Shown here piece by piece: positions 38,401 to 50,148 of a stretch of 64,000 bases of DNA. The stretch comes from Macrotrachela quadricornifera. Lineage: Eukaryota > Rotifera > Eurotatoria > Philodinida > Philodinidae. The notes under the pieces are model-generated. The model was not told the origin of the DNA. It made no database searches and saw nothing but the letters and a program-made list of their open reading frames with translations. The stretch lies in assembly GCA_022393335.1 (NCBI GenBank), contig JAJEKB010001195.1, positions 582,166 to 646,165 of the forward strand. The letters are read 5' to 3'. How positions within the stretch are numbered: the stretch's first letter is position 1; each line of letters begins with the position of its first letter. The position numbers and the translations under genes were made by a program.

Positions 38401-39461
38401 TTTTTCAATATACTATAATCGTCTTTTTCATGTGTATTTGTATTTGATATTTCATTGATTTCAATATCACTACTATCGTCATCGATAATAATTACAGCAC
38501 CTTGTTCCGTTTGTTTTTTTCCCTAACAGATGCCGATTTGTAACGATGTGTTCTTTTGTTTTTGTCAGACTTACGGGCAGTATAGATGATGTACTCGAAC
38601 AAGGTTTGTCGAATATTGATGATGAATTTTTGTCATTGTTGAGATCTAGTAAAAGAAATAACAGAAAAAAAATAAAATAAATATAATTTTCATCTAAATA
38701 GCGCTTTAATTGATTAAAATAATGTTTAAAAATATATTATTAGATTAATTATAGAATGTATTAGACGTTTTTAATGTTCATCATTTTTGTATACAATATG
38801 AGTATAGCTTCTGAATATTTTCTTAATAATTCAAATGAAATGTTACATAGTTTTAATTAAATGAAGTACTATGATCTATTAAAATTTCAAAAGCTTTACT
38901 TCTATTGTACATATAAATGATAGATTTTTAAATAATTTCAAAATTTTAATATATTTTTCAAATAAAAGTTTTCAAACTACAATTATTCTTAGCAAGCTTA
39001 TCATCAATATAAATAACAAGATAGAATCGTTAGTTATCATGCAATTAGATCGTGCAGCGAATATTTTATAATATAAATTATAATATAATAATCAAATTAT
39101 TTATAAAAATTATATTAAAATCTTGTATTTTCAAACGTGCAAAATTAATAATAATTATTATCATTTGTTTTTTTGATAATAATTAATAGCATTGTATTCT
39201 ATTTCTCATAGCATTTGCACAAATTGATTTTACTTGTAAATGCCATGCCCGCTTACGAAAGATGTTGATAGAAGAGAATTTAATAATAAATCGAAAATAA
39301 AGAATATATGTTTTTTTAATTGTTTATTAAAAGCAAATTCAGAGAATTTTTACAGCAAACTAGAATCTGCTGTTTTACCTTGTGAAAATAACTATAACAA
39401 TTTCTTTTATCTCTCTATTTGTTTTTAATGAACAACTCTAACCTTTGATACTTTTAACCAT
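35487..39461 (-). CDS. SETDB1-like histone H3K9 methyltransferase, copy A
   Basis: Seven exons: 39443-39461, 38575-38645, 38283-38522, 37547-38222, 36458-37088, 35755-36401, 35487-35578; about 791 residues. The exon-4 donor is uncertain (37547 or 37505; both keep phase). After MVKSIKDL comes a SUMO-interaction-like AVIIIDDDSSDIE, then Tudor-like repeats (GTIIRVRKFGTQYHNVRIID), an MBD-like region (GYRTPCHRIFYSLDDIEKYL), pre-SET cysteines (CCNCIDNCSDRMKCAC, YECNSKCSCHSKHC), SET (KGWGLRTLHDLPRG, YIGELI, GRYFNHSCDPNMYIQ, AGEELTWHYN) and post-SET (CFCGSKNCRGRLL). This is the SETDB1 order. The acidic insert that splits SET is only about 70 residues, far shorter than in vertebrate SETDB1. The SAM and catalytic motifs look usable, though ELTWDY reads ELTWHY. 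It is a tandem paralog of copy B upstream. Confidence 0.9.
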
Positions 39462-39978
39462 TTTATCGAGTAAATTACTGTTTTCTTTGTTTTGCTATAA
39501 TATAAAATATACATTATATAAATAATATCAAAAATTAGCTAGAACAAAAATCATATACTTGTTCGAAGAACATATTCATGTTCTTAAACAACATATAACA
39601 AAGATAACAGCAATTTAAAGTATTATTTTTGTATCTAAAAAAAAGTATTTAATATTATGTTGAATATTTTTGTAAGAAAAGAAAGAATATTTATATAATT
39701 TAATTTGTATCCTTTCTTTTTCATTTTAATAATAAACAAGAAAATGTTTTATGAAAGAAATATGGATAACTACCAAACAAAAAGAAAAAAAAAGGAAAAT
39801 GTTCATCAAATACAAAAAAGAAAAAAAAAAGGAAAAAGTTTAGATACTCTTGACAAAATGAGAAAAATCTATCACGATTAATAACTTGAACAAATAAAAT
39901 ATCTGAGAATTGTTCTATTAAACAAAGAGAAAATTTTTCTAATTATATCCGAACAAAAAAAAAAAACATCAACTTCAA
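39462..39978. other. Spacer between SETDB1-like copies B and A
   Basis: About 520 bases of AT-rich sequence. On the minus strand an AG acceptor (TTTATATTATAG) lies about 33 bases before the copy A start codon. No other coding feature is seen. Confidence 0.45.
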
Positions 39979-42900
39979 TCACAATAAACGACCACGACAA
40001 TCTGGTGCCAGACATTGACAATCAATTCGAACACCAGGCATACAGCCTACTGTATAATTGTAATCCCAACAAATTTCTATATATATATAGAAATGATGAG
40101 AATTAATTTTTAAAAATAAAAAATTAAAAGGAATTCACCTTCACCAGCTCGAATATTTCGACATGCAAAAAGTGCAATAACAGGAAATCGAGGATCATGT
40201 GAATTAATAAATACCTATCAAAACGGGAAAAAAAAAGTTTATTACATTTTGATATAATAAAAATTATAAAAGAAAACTTAATCATAATTACATTTTGAAT
40301 ATGCACATTTGGTTTACATGAATGATTATAAAATCGACTAATTGAACCATAATGTTTAGCATCAAGAATAAAACATGAATCATCATCTTCTTCATCATTA
40401 TCATCATCTTCATATTCAGTTTGACTATCAGTAGATAAACGAACACAACATTTTACTGGCACTCGATTGTTTTCTAGAATTTAATATATAAAAAAATTCA
40501 ATTTTTATTTGTTATTGTTAATTAAATAAATTCATGAATGAGATTTTGTTGATTTCGAAGAGAAAAACAAGGATTAAATGAAAAAATAATTCCTTCTTGA
40601 AATTTGAGAAAAGTACATTTTTCATATCTTTCCTTTTATCGTATTTGCTATGTCAAAAATGTTAAAATAGATAAATTGTTATATTACAGATATTTTTCAA
40701 AGTAGACATGTAGAATATAAGGAATTTCCTATCTTTTCTTTCTGCATTCTAGACAAGAGTAACTTTCATAGTTTCCAATTAAGCAGTAACTTGTACGCTA
40801 ATGCTTAATAAGTAAGATGATTATAGACTAAAGAGAAAAGTGAAGTAGTAACATCTAACTGAACGATATACCTATAAAATTGGAATATTAACATGTGGTG
40901 TAAGATGTTAAAAAAAGAAGTCGACAAGAACTTTGTAATTCATGATCATCATCATAGTTACGACGATAGCCATAATGAGAACTGAGATTTAACCATAAAG
41001 ATTCACGATCACTAATATAACCATGCATCGTATGTTCTTTCTACTTTACATTTTGTTTCTAGCGCTTAACAGAAGCTTGTTATTAGATATTAATTCGTTC
41101 TTCGATAATATTTTGTAATTTTATAATTGAACTGTTCATTAGTAATCTGATCAAATAGATTTTATTATAAAGTACAAAAATATCTATCTTCTAATCTTTT
41201 ATTCTTCCGAATATTCTTGTCATTTTTATCCATAAAATCGATCTATGTAACCTTCATCGATAATACACGTAATTTATGAAAAGCGACCATGATAAACGTA
41301 AATAATTTTTTGTGATTCATCATTACGTCTGTGACCTTGAGCAAAAGCTTTAGTCAGTTTGAACACTAACTGGAAATACTATCGATGCACTAACCTTATT
41401 TTTATAGGTACATTGTACTACAAGAAGAAGGATTTCACTTATATCATTCTTTCTTTAATTAACTTCTAGTTTACAAAAAAAACCGCATAAATCTATCTGT
41501 AATATATCCAATAAAAATTATTAGTACTATAAATAAAATAACATAATGAATATTCTTACCATCTAATATTTTAACATTGTTAGAACTATTTTTCATTGCT
41601 TGTTTGTGTTTTCTATTATCGACTGTACATAAATGACTTTTATGATCCAATATAGCCAAATATTTAAAATCACGTTTAGTTGCCATTTCTTCCGTTATTA
41701 ATTCTCCAACATAAGCATTAATAAAACTTTCAAAAAAAGTAAAAAGACAGATCTTTTATATATTTTTTTGTTTTTTTTTATTTATACAATCTTCTTATTT
41801 GTTTACCTTCCATATGGTATATCATGAAGACAACGTAATGCCCAACCTTTTGTATCCGTATGAAATAATTGTAATTGTTGATATAAACTATTTTGTACAA
41901 GACGATTTGTACACTGTTTTGTATGACATAAACATTTTGAATTACATTCATATATTCCACTCCATACAGGTACTTTTAAACGTTGATAAATATATCCAAA
42001 ACGTGAAATCATTTGTTCATCAGAAAAATTTTGTCGTTGCCATTGTAATATTTGTTCATTTTCATTTAATTTTGCTTGTTCAAATGTTTTAAGCCAACAT
42101 GGACATTTTATTCGATCACGACAACTTTAAAAATAAAAATAAAAAAATATATAATTTTAATTAAAATTATTTCAATTAATATTAAAACTTACTTATCTGT
42201 ACATGAACAACATGTCATTGTTGTTGTATCATTTATAAATATTAATTTTGAACGAGTTTCTGTTCCATAGATAAATGATTCAGGAAGATTAGAATTATTT
42301 TCATTATAAACAGATATTTTAACATATTCTTTTCCTTGTGCAATATCTTCATCAAGAATATATTTTAAATTATATTTGATACATGATTTAAGATGTGTTA
42401 AACGATCATCATTAAAAAATTTTATTGTTAATTTAGAATTTGTTTCTAATAAATATTTTTCAATTTCATCTAATGTTAAAAATGATCGACCACATGGTGA
42501 ACGATATAAATACTTTGCACGAGATGATATTGTTTTATGTGTAGATGGTTTTTTAATAAATCGACCGCTTGCATGACGATTAATATGAAAATATTTCCAA
42601 CCACATCTGACATATATATATATACTAAAGTCTATAAAAATAAATAAATTTAAAAATTACATACAAAAATGGTAGTGTATATGGATTTTGTGTGATGCAA
42701 TTTGAATTAAAATTTTCTTCGGCAATTACAACACATTGTGATGAACATTGATGAGAATTATAGGAATTGGAGTAATGAGATGAACGTAATAATAATGGTG
42801 ATGATGAGCGAGAAGCTAAAATATAAATATCTATTATTATATATATTCAAATTATGAATCGTGATTAAGAGATGATATTATTCAATTCAAATTTATTTTA

Positions 42901-44338
42901 TAAATATTTTACTTTTCTCACTAATATAGATTAGTCAGATAATTCTAATAGCGATTTATATTATAAAACAAATTGTGATTTTATTTGATGATTATTTATA
43001 TTTAAAGATATAAATCAATGAACTTTAATAATTCAAACAAGATACTAAACTATAATGAATATAGTTCAGTGCTTCGAATTTGTCTTAGCTTATTATTATA
43101 TGACATTGCGGAATGTATTTTATAATACTATAACAGAAACATATTTAACGATCTAAGAATTTCAAAAAAAAAAGAAATATATATATACTAATCTCAATAT
43201 ATCATTACTCATAAAATTAACATAACAATATTAGATTCTTTAAATTTGAATAATAATAATTCTAAACATACTTGTTGATATTTCGTCATGTTTTCGTTTA
43301 TTTTGTAAAATAATAGGACTTGCTAGTTCTATTGGTGACATAATTATTTCATCAATAAATACCGATTGTTGATGCATCCATATTTCTGTTTGAGCTTGTC
43401 TTTCATAAAATTTTAATTTTATTATTGAAAAATCCATATCAATTATTTGTGCATTATGATATTTATTATCAAATTTTTTGACTCGAACATAATTATGAAT
43501 TTGAAATTGTTTTTGATTAAGATTTTTTTTAAAAAGTAATTCTTCAAAATTTTCTCGAATTAATTTTGATTCAATTGAACGAGAATTTTGTTCAAAATCT
43601 TGACAAAGACATGCATATATACGATCATTTATTGTTGTATAAATAGCAGTACCATCATCAAATAAAATTAAATGACGTAAATTATTATTTATCGAAGGAA
43701 TTTCACATATAAAACCTAATAAAAATTTTGTTGTTGGTGATGATATATACATAATTCGACTTTGTTGTGGAATTATTGTTTCTTGAAGATTACAAGGATT
43801 TGATAAATATAAATGTCGTTTTGGTATTGAATATAAATAATTTAAATGTGAAATCTAATCAAGAAAGATAAAATTTTTTCAGAACAAGAAAAAAAATATT
43901 AAATAGAATTTTACAGTAATACGTTGTTGTTTTTCAAGATTAATAACAGATGTAAGAAGATGAACATTTATTGTTCGATTTTCATAAATCAATAAAAGAT
44001 TTGTTTGTTTTGGTAAACTATTTGGTAATATACTCATGAATGGTATACAAATAATTGACTACGATAGAAAAACATGAATAAATATATTTGTAGTTTTTTG
44101 TTTTTTGTATTACTGACATCGTTAATTGTTGATGTTGAGATATCTGATTCAACGATTAAACAATCACTATGTGAACTTTCTGCATCATCATCATCATCAT
44201 CATCATCAGTTTGTATTCTTGAAACGAATTCCAAATTTTCTTTATTTTGCTTAATGAAAAATACAAAAATTTCGTTATATTTTTTTTTATAAGTATACAT
44301 ACTTCGTTATGTCCGAAAGTTGCTATCATTGGAAGCAT
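39979..44338 (-). CDS. SETDB1-like histone H3K9 methyltransferase, copy B
   Basis: Eleven exons with consistent phases: 44303-44338, 44118-44249, 43915-44058, 43272-43854, 42665-42815, 42193-42606, 41807-42124, 41560-41726, 40292-40473, 40139-40214, 39979-40076; 766 residues. Layout equals copy A: acidic SUMO-interaction-like DCLIVESDIS, Tudor-like repeats (YVRVKKFDNKYHNAQIIDMD), MBD-like (YLYRSPCGRSFLTLDEIEKY), pre-SET (TCCSCTDNCRDRIKCPCW, YECNSKCLCHTKQC), SET (KGWALRCLHDIPYG, FINAYVGELI, SRFYNHSCKPNVHIQ, AGEEICWDYNY) and post-SET (CQCLAPDCRGRLL). The SET insert is about 100 residues with an acidic run. The SAM-binding GWG of copy A is GWA here. The paralogs differ at most positions, and B has more introns, so the duplication is old. 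Exon 2 uses an unusual GTCAGT donor. Confidence 0.9.
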
Positions 44339-44747
44339 ATCTATCGACGAAATAAACGTTATCTGTGATGAAAATGAGTTAAAAATAAAGAAAATGAAAA
44401 AAATTTTGATTATATGATGATAAATCAAAAGGATAAAAGTAATATATGATTCATTTTGATATAAAATATGGATATCTATCTTGGCATTCTTTTCACATAT
44501 GTTCTTTAAGCTTTGTGTTTTCGTTCTCTTTCGTCTAAGAGAAAAATATAAACGCTCACGTTTTTTATTTTAGAATTAGTAGTGAATGAGCTAATCGACT
44601 TGGACAATATAGAATATATATATAATACATAATGACGATAAATACGAAAATGTATGCAAAAGAATTTGATAACAAAAATGTTTATTGAATATGAACATAT
44701 TGAAATTAAATTCAACACAATTAGAAAATGAAAACTAGAATAAGTTC
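44339..44747. other. Spacer between CCCH gene 1 and SETDB1-like copy B
   Basis: About 410 bases, AT-rich. A 3' splice-like TTTTCATCACAG on the minus strand lies about 22 bases before the copy B start. Nothing else is seen. Confidence 0.45.
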
Positions 44748-46012
44748 TTACAACCGTCGTTCCCATTCACGAGCTGATCGAATACATGCTTCTGAAATAG
44801 AACAGAATAAATTGTAACAAAACAACAAAAAAAACTAAATATCTTTACACACCATCATGTAAATATGAACATTTATCACCAAGACGGCAAGTACCTCGAA
44901 CAGCATATTTACATGGAATAATGCGTGTTTGAATATTATCGTTTGTTATTGATAGTTGCTGTTTATTCAAATTAATAATTGTTGGAATAGGAGGTGATGG
45001 ATATTCAGTATAAATTCGTGCACTATCATAGCATGAAACACTATCAAAATTTTCATCAGCCATATCATTTTCAACCGGTATCTTTGTAACATCAATATCA
45101 TTGTTAACCATTGACTAATATAGCAAAAAAGTACAAATATATAAAAAAGATTCTAATAATTAGTACGTACAGGGTTGAAAAGATAAGAAGAAGGAGTAGA
45201 TGCTTCAGTTAAAGATGATTTCGAACGATGATTATTCATTAACTAAAATAAATAGAATGAATATAGATTAATTATTATCATAAGATTTTGATGCCATTTA
45301 ATTAGTTTAAAATAGACATATCTAAATGTATTGTTATCGTAATAGAGTAAATAATTAGAAGTTATCTCAATGATAATTGAATTTCTATTATTCATCTATC
45401 TAATAAGCTAAATATTTTAGACAACTAACTCGTTTCATACTTGATTGAGAAGATCACAACTATGATTGAGTGTACCAACTAGATCTATATATAAACAAAG
45501 AATAAATAGACCATTTTTGTCTTACATTAAACACAACAGACTTTGAATTTTATCAATATCTTTTGCTATATTATAAAGTTTTCCAGCTGTCAAATGCAGA
45601 TTATCTAAGAGATGATGTTTCTATATATAGATTTTCATGGTTTTATTTTTATAAAATATATATATATATATATTATTTTACCTGAGATTGAAGAGATTTG
45701 CTAATAATTCGAAATCGATAAAGCTGTTCATTATTTTCCATGAGATTAAATATTTGTGTATTATCATCGACTGAACAATATTCATTTAATGTTTTATCAT
45801 ACATTTGTAATGTATATGTCGAATTCTGATCGATTTTAATACCAAAATGATTATTGATTAAATGGAGAATTGTCGAAATTGATATTTGACGATCAGTTAA
45901 TTTAAATTGTTGACGTCGTGCACCAAATTCAATAATAATCCGTTTTGTTTCATTCTGAATGAAGAAATAATAAAAATAATGTCGAGAAAATAGAATATCA
46001 AAAATATACCAT
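44748..46012 (-). CDS. Ubiquitin-like plus CCCH zinc-finger protein, paralog 1
   Basis: Exons 46010-46012, 45682-45954, 45542-45620, 45441-45484, 45171-45242, 44853-45114 and 44748-44791 give 258 residues. The first exon is only the ATG. An N-terminal region of about 90 residues (NETKRIIIEFGARRQQFKL through YRFRIISKSLQSQ) looks like a ubiquitin-like or PB1-like fold. A helical part (NLHLTAGKLYNIAKDIDKIQ) follows, then a low-complexity linker. Near the end is one CCCH finger, CKYAVRGTCRLGDKCSYLH, spacing C-x7-C-x5-C-x3-H, followed by a charged end CIRSAREWERRL. The donor after DIDKIQ must be GTCTGT to keep the frame; the better-looking GTAAGA 16 bases downstream leads to a stop. Single CCCH fingers usually bind RNA. 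The product is a tandem paralog of the gene at 47375-48781; I do not recognise a named orthologue. Confidence 0.75.
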
Positions 46013-46035
46013 GATTTTAATCTGAAATAAGACAG
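46013..46035 (-). promoter_or_regulatory. Probable trans-splice acceptor before CCCH gene 1
   Basis: The minus strand reads TGTCTTATTTCAG ending at 46022, then nine bases, then the ATG. With no upstream coding exon visible, this fits spliced-leader addition or a 5' UTR intron. Confidence 0.4.
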
Positions 46036-47374
46036 TTTTCGAATGAGAGATATTTATGGATCAATAAATGGCAATATTCAAGTTATTGAATCAACATTAG
46101 AATATATAAATTTCACACTATTTATTTATCTTTGATGTGTTTGGAATATTCTACTATATTTCCTAATAGGATAAGGATATTCATATGCTTAAACAAGCAT
46201 ATTTAATAAGATTATTTTCGGAGAATAATTGTTTACACTTATAAGAATTTAAATTAAAAGATAACAATGTAATAAAAAAAAGCTTCTATTTATGCTCTAC
46301 TAAAAGCAATATCTATACTCGAAAGAATTATGCGTTAAAAAATAGTTTGAGATTCAGTCATAAAAATTTCATTGTAAATATTATTCAATATCAGTAAATA
46401 CATCAAGTGTGCTATATACATTCATTGAATAATATAAAATAGACTAAATAAATAGAGCAAAAGTCATAATCAATATCGATATATTCGAAATATGGATCAA
46501 TTTTCATTTGTCGATACTAATTGAGAAATGTTTTGAGACGATTTCATAGCTTTATTAAAATCTATAAATAAAGTATAATGAATATATGTCTAAATCATCT
46601 TAGTTTGTTAAACAATATAATCGATAACTAGTTTAACATCTAAAAATATACGTAGCAAAAGTTATTAACAAATATAAAAATTTTTCTTCGGAGGATTTCA
46701 TCAAATATTAACATTAACTACGATTAAAAGTTTAACAGAGCATTTATTTTACAAGGCAATAACATAAATTTTATGTTAATTTTAGAAAAGTTTTGTAAGA
46801 ACACCTTATATTAGTTTCATATAAAACTCTAGCAATCTCAAAAATAAAACTATAATTTCAAAAGTGTGATGTATAGCCTTAAAAATAAATTTAACAACAC
46901 GATTTTAAGTTTTGAAGACAATTCATAAGTTTCACACTAGCTTGAATATTCCTATAATGATTATGATTCGATATTTGATTAGACATGTTAAAATATTCTA
47001 CAGTTATGGTGATATTCTTCAGAAATATTATTTATCAAAAATTTTTCTAAAACTAATCTAAATTGAGACAAACATATTACAATAATAACCAGAACTTTTT
47101 TATTCAAGGTAAAAAGAAAAAAAATTTCGTTTTCGTTCTATCAATATACATAGTTCAATTGAAAGTAAAAAAAAAGCGGCACCAGTAACATTAGCATCGA
47201 TACTAATAAACAGAAACAGTACAAGCCATACTTCAAATATAGAAAGCATAACTGCACATGCAATAGACATTTATATAAAAAAAAAAAGAATGTGCCGAAT
47301 CAAACTAACACGCACAAATGATGGATATACAATTAGTAGTAGACAAGATAAGAGCATATAATAAAAAAAGACGG
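46036..47374. other. Spacer between the two CCCH genes
   Basis: About 1.3 kb of AT-rich sequence with no coding frame that I can support. Confidence 0.5.
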
Positions 47375-48781
47375 TTAAACAACATGAATGAATCGACATT
47401 GACTTCCTAAATTTAAAATAGACAACAATACTTAATGATTAGTTTTATTTTTAATGATTTACCTCGTCTAAAAACAAATGAAAAAAAAAACTTATCAGTA
47501 AGAGTTATTTATAATTTATTTTTGATACACTTACTTGCAATTTCCACCAGCAGCATATTTGCATGGAACTAAAATTAATCAAGAGAATTATAAATGATAA
47601 ATTTAAAATATTCTGAACATACTATTCTTTTTCTTTTCTGCTGGTAATGGTGCTTTATTTGGATTAATAGATTTTTTCAAACGAGGTTTGTCATTAAATT
47701 GATCTTTATTATAATTTAATTGATATTTGACTTTATTACTATTCCAATAAGGACGAGAACAAGATGAATGATTACGCCAATCAAGTTTGGTATTGCTATT
47801 AATTACTATTGGTTTTGGTTCATTAATAATTGTTACATCTTCACGACATTCAAGATAAATACTTTCATTTTCATAATCACTATGAGCTGATTCAAATATT
47901 GATACACTTCCAACATCATGATCAATGCCTTCATCAGTACTTTGAGAATCTCGTGGAGATGTATTTAATTGTTTTTGATTAATTATTAATTGTTGATTTG
48001 ATAAAGGTGTAAAACCAGGTGGAACAATTAAATTTTGATTAGAATGATGTATACGATTTTCATTTAATAAAACATTTGATGAATCTCTTAATGATTTATG
48101 CAAATAGATTGAATGATTATCTTCATTAGTAAGTGTCTTAAATTAATAAAAAAAATAAATAAACAATGAAAAGAGATATTTTCATTTTTAATTGTCAAGT
48201 TTTTTTTAAATCTAAAAAGCCTACTTTGATAAGAACTTGATAGTTTTTATGAATAGAATTGATTAAAACTATAAAGAAAGTTAAATAATTAAAATTAATT
48301 CAATAAAACAAAAGCACTAACAAGCAATTTTCATTATGTCAGTTGAAGCTGCATTCAATCGTAATTTTAATGAAGTCTAAAAAAACGACATTAGTTTTAT
48401 ATTATTAAAAATATTTATTTTACTATTTCATCGTCATTATTGATCATAGACGAACAAGATGAACCAAATTGTTTACTTATGGAATTACTATTTAATTGTA
48501 TCTTAAAGCGTTGATAATTATCCAACTGAGAAAAATCAAGTTCTGCTTTAGAATCAAGCCGCTTATTTAATAATAAAATTTCATATTTTTTCAAATTAAA
48601 TAAAATTTGAAATGTCTGTGAGAATAATTCTAATAATTCATTTATAGTAAAATAAAATTGTTTTAATTTAAGACGTTGTCGTTGTTGACCAAATTCTACA
48701 ATGATTATCGGTAAATCCTAATTTACAATAAAACTACATGTAAAAAAAAACATAAAATAATCTTCTGAACTATCATACCAT
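47375..48781 (-). CDS. Ubiquitin-like plus CCCH zinc-finger protein, paralog 2, with a 5-base microexon
   Basis: Exons 48779-48781 (ATG alone), 48424-48717, 48322-48376, 48225-48268, 47623-48136, 47535-47568, 47463-47467 and 47375-47406 give 326 residues. The layout copies paralog 1: ubiquitin-like start (DLPIIIVEFGQQRQRLKLKQ), helical middle (LINSIHKNYQVLIK), a polar linker with LIVPPGFTPLSNQQ, and a C-terminal finger. The finger CKYAAGGNCKRGSQCRFIH is only complete if the 5-base exon ACGAG (47463-47467), with its own TTTTTAG acceptor and GTAAAT donor, is included; it supplies the codons between the second and third Cys and gives the same C-x7-C-x5-C-x3-H spacing. A short upstream frame (ATG AGA ACG ... 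TAA) lies just 5' of the start. Function unknown, RNA binding likely. Confidence 0.75.
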
Positions 48782-49074
48782 ATCGTTGTCTTTACATATA
48801 CATCGTTCTCATCTAAAAAGTATATGTATATATATATATATGTATATATAAATATCCAATGATTGATGAACTATTTGTTTCGTTTTTTTTCGTTCATCGA
48901 AAAGCCTTTTTCGTTACGGTAGTAATGATTGAAATATTTCAAACAGCCAATCAATATTTGGCGATATATAATATATTAGAAACAACAACAAAAATAATAA
49001 TAAATACATCAATCGCGAACAAATTACAACGATTTACAATTAAGATGCTTATCGCCAAAGAAAAAAATTCTTTA
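48782..49074. other. Spacer upstream of CCCH gene 2
   Basis: About 290 bases. It contains a TA-rich run (48825-48852) and, on the minus strand, a TATACTTTTTAG acceptor about 32 bases before the start codon. Confidence 0.45.
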
Positions 49075-49524
49075 TTATTTCTGTCGATTTCTTCCTTTTG
49101 ACATATGTACAGAGGTCGCCATTGGCATAGATTTATAAAGACGAGATGATCTTTGAAAAGTTGATTGAGGTTTTTCTATTACATTTGTCGTTTCTGTCGA
49201 TAATGAAGACGTGATTGCAAGAAGACTTTTAAGCATTGATCTTTCAAATTCAAGACGTTTAGGATCATTTGAAGGTACATTAAGTGAATCAAATTGTCGT
49301 GATCGATGTTCATAAACTAAACGTAGTAAAAGTAAACGGTGATCACCTTGTGATACATCTGATTGATTAAGTAACTTTTCAATCTGTTGAGATAATGTTA
49401 GTTCACTTTTCTAATAAATTTAAAAGTTAAATTAAAATAAAATAAAAAAATAGAAAAGAGAAATGTATTTACTTACATGTGGCTTACGTCGAAAACTTGC
49501 TCGTAATTTATCGAATAGATGCAT
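49075..49524 (-). CDS. Small unrecognised protein, 127 residues
   Basis: Two exons, 49477-49524 and 49075-49410, join in phase 0. The protein opens MHLFDKLRASFRRKPH, is basic at both ends, and has a predicted-helical centre (LTLSQQIEKLLNQSDV, DHRLLLLRLVYEHRSRQF, RLEFERSMLKSLLAITSSL). The end is polar and basic (SSRLYKSMP, SKGRNRQK). No signal peptide or membrane segment is seen. I do not recognise the family. Coding support comes from a clean splice pair and codon use like that of its neighbours. It lies about 290 bases upstream of CCCH gene 2, on the same strand. Confidence 0.6.
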
Positions 49525-50148
49525 ATTCAAATAAAAGAAATATATAATGACTGACGAAAGATGAAGAAAAGAAAAAAAGAAAAGATAGACAAATGTCTAT
49601 GTTGTTATTGTCAACCGATAGTATATGTGTATAAGTATGTCATCCCTGGCTAATTGCTACTGATAGATATAGAGCTTTTTAACTCAATTTATCTAATCGA
49701 TGAAACAAACAAGCTCATTTTTATGAAAAGAATTATTCATTAGAATGAAAATATGTGCGAATTCTCTCATTATATTGAGAATATAGAATTCATTTATATT
49801 ATTTCTCATAAATTTTTAAACGTCAAAGCGAATAAATTTATATATGTATAAATATATATACGATTTAAATCAATGATGGAACTAAAATTAATCCAATTTT
49901 TTATAGTAACTTATAAACAAGATTATTACTTTTTTTTAAAATTTATATCCAATTGAAAAATATACTTACCAATGAAAGTATTTTTCATTAATGAATTATT
50001 TCGTACATTCATTTTTAATATTTTTAAAAGTACTATTTAATATTGATTATTTTCATATATTTGCTAATATAAGATTTTCTAAATTTCAAAAGATTACAAG
50101 TTTATCTATCTACAGTAATTATGAGAAATAGAATTTTAAAAAAAATAA
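49525..50148. other. Intergenic, LHFPL-like stop to the small gene
   Basis: About 620 bases, AT-rich, no coding frame supported. Confidence 0.5.
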
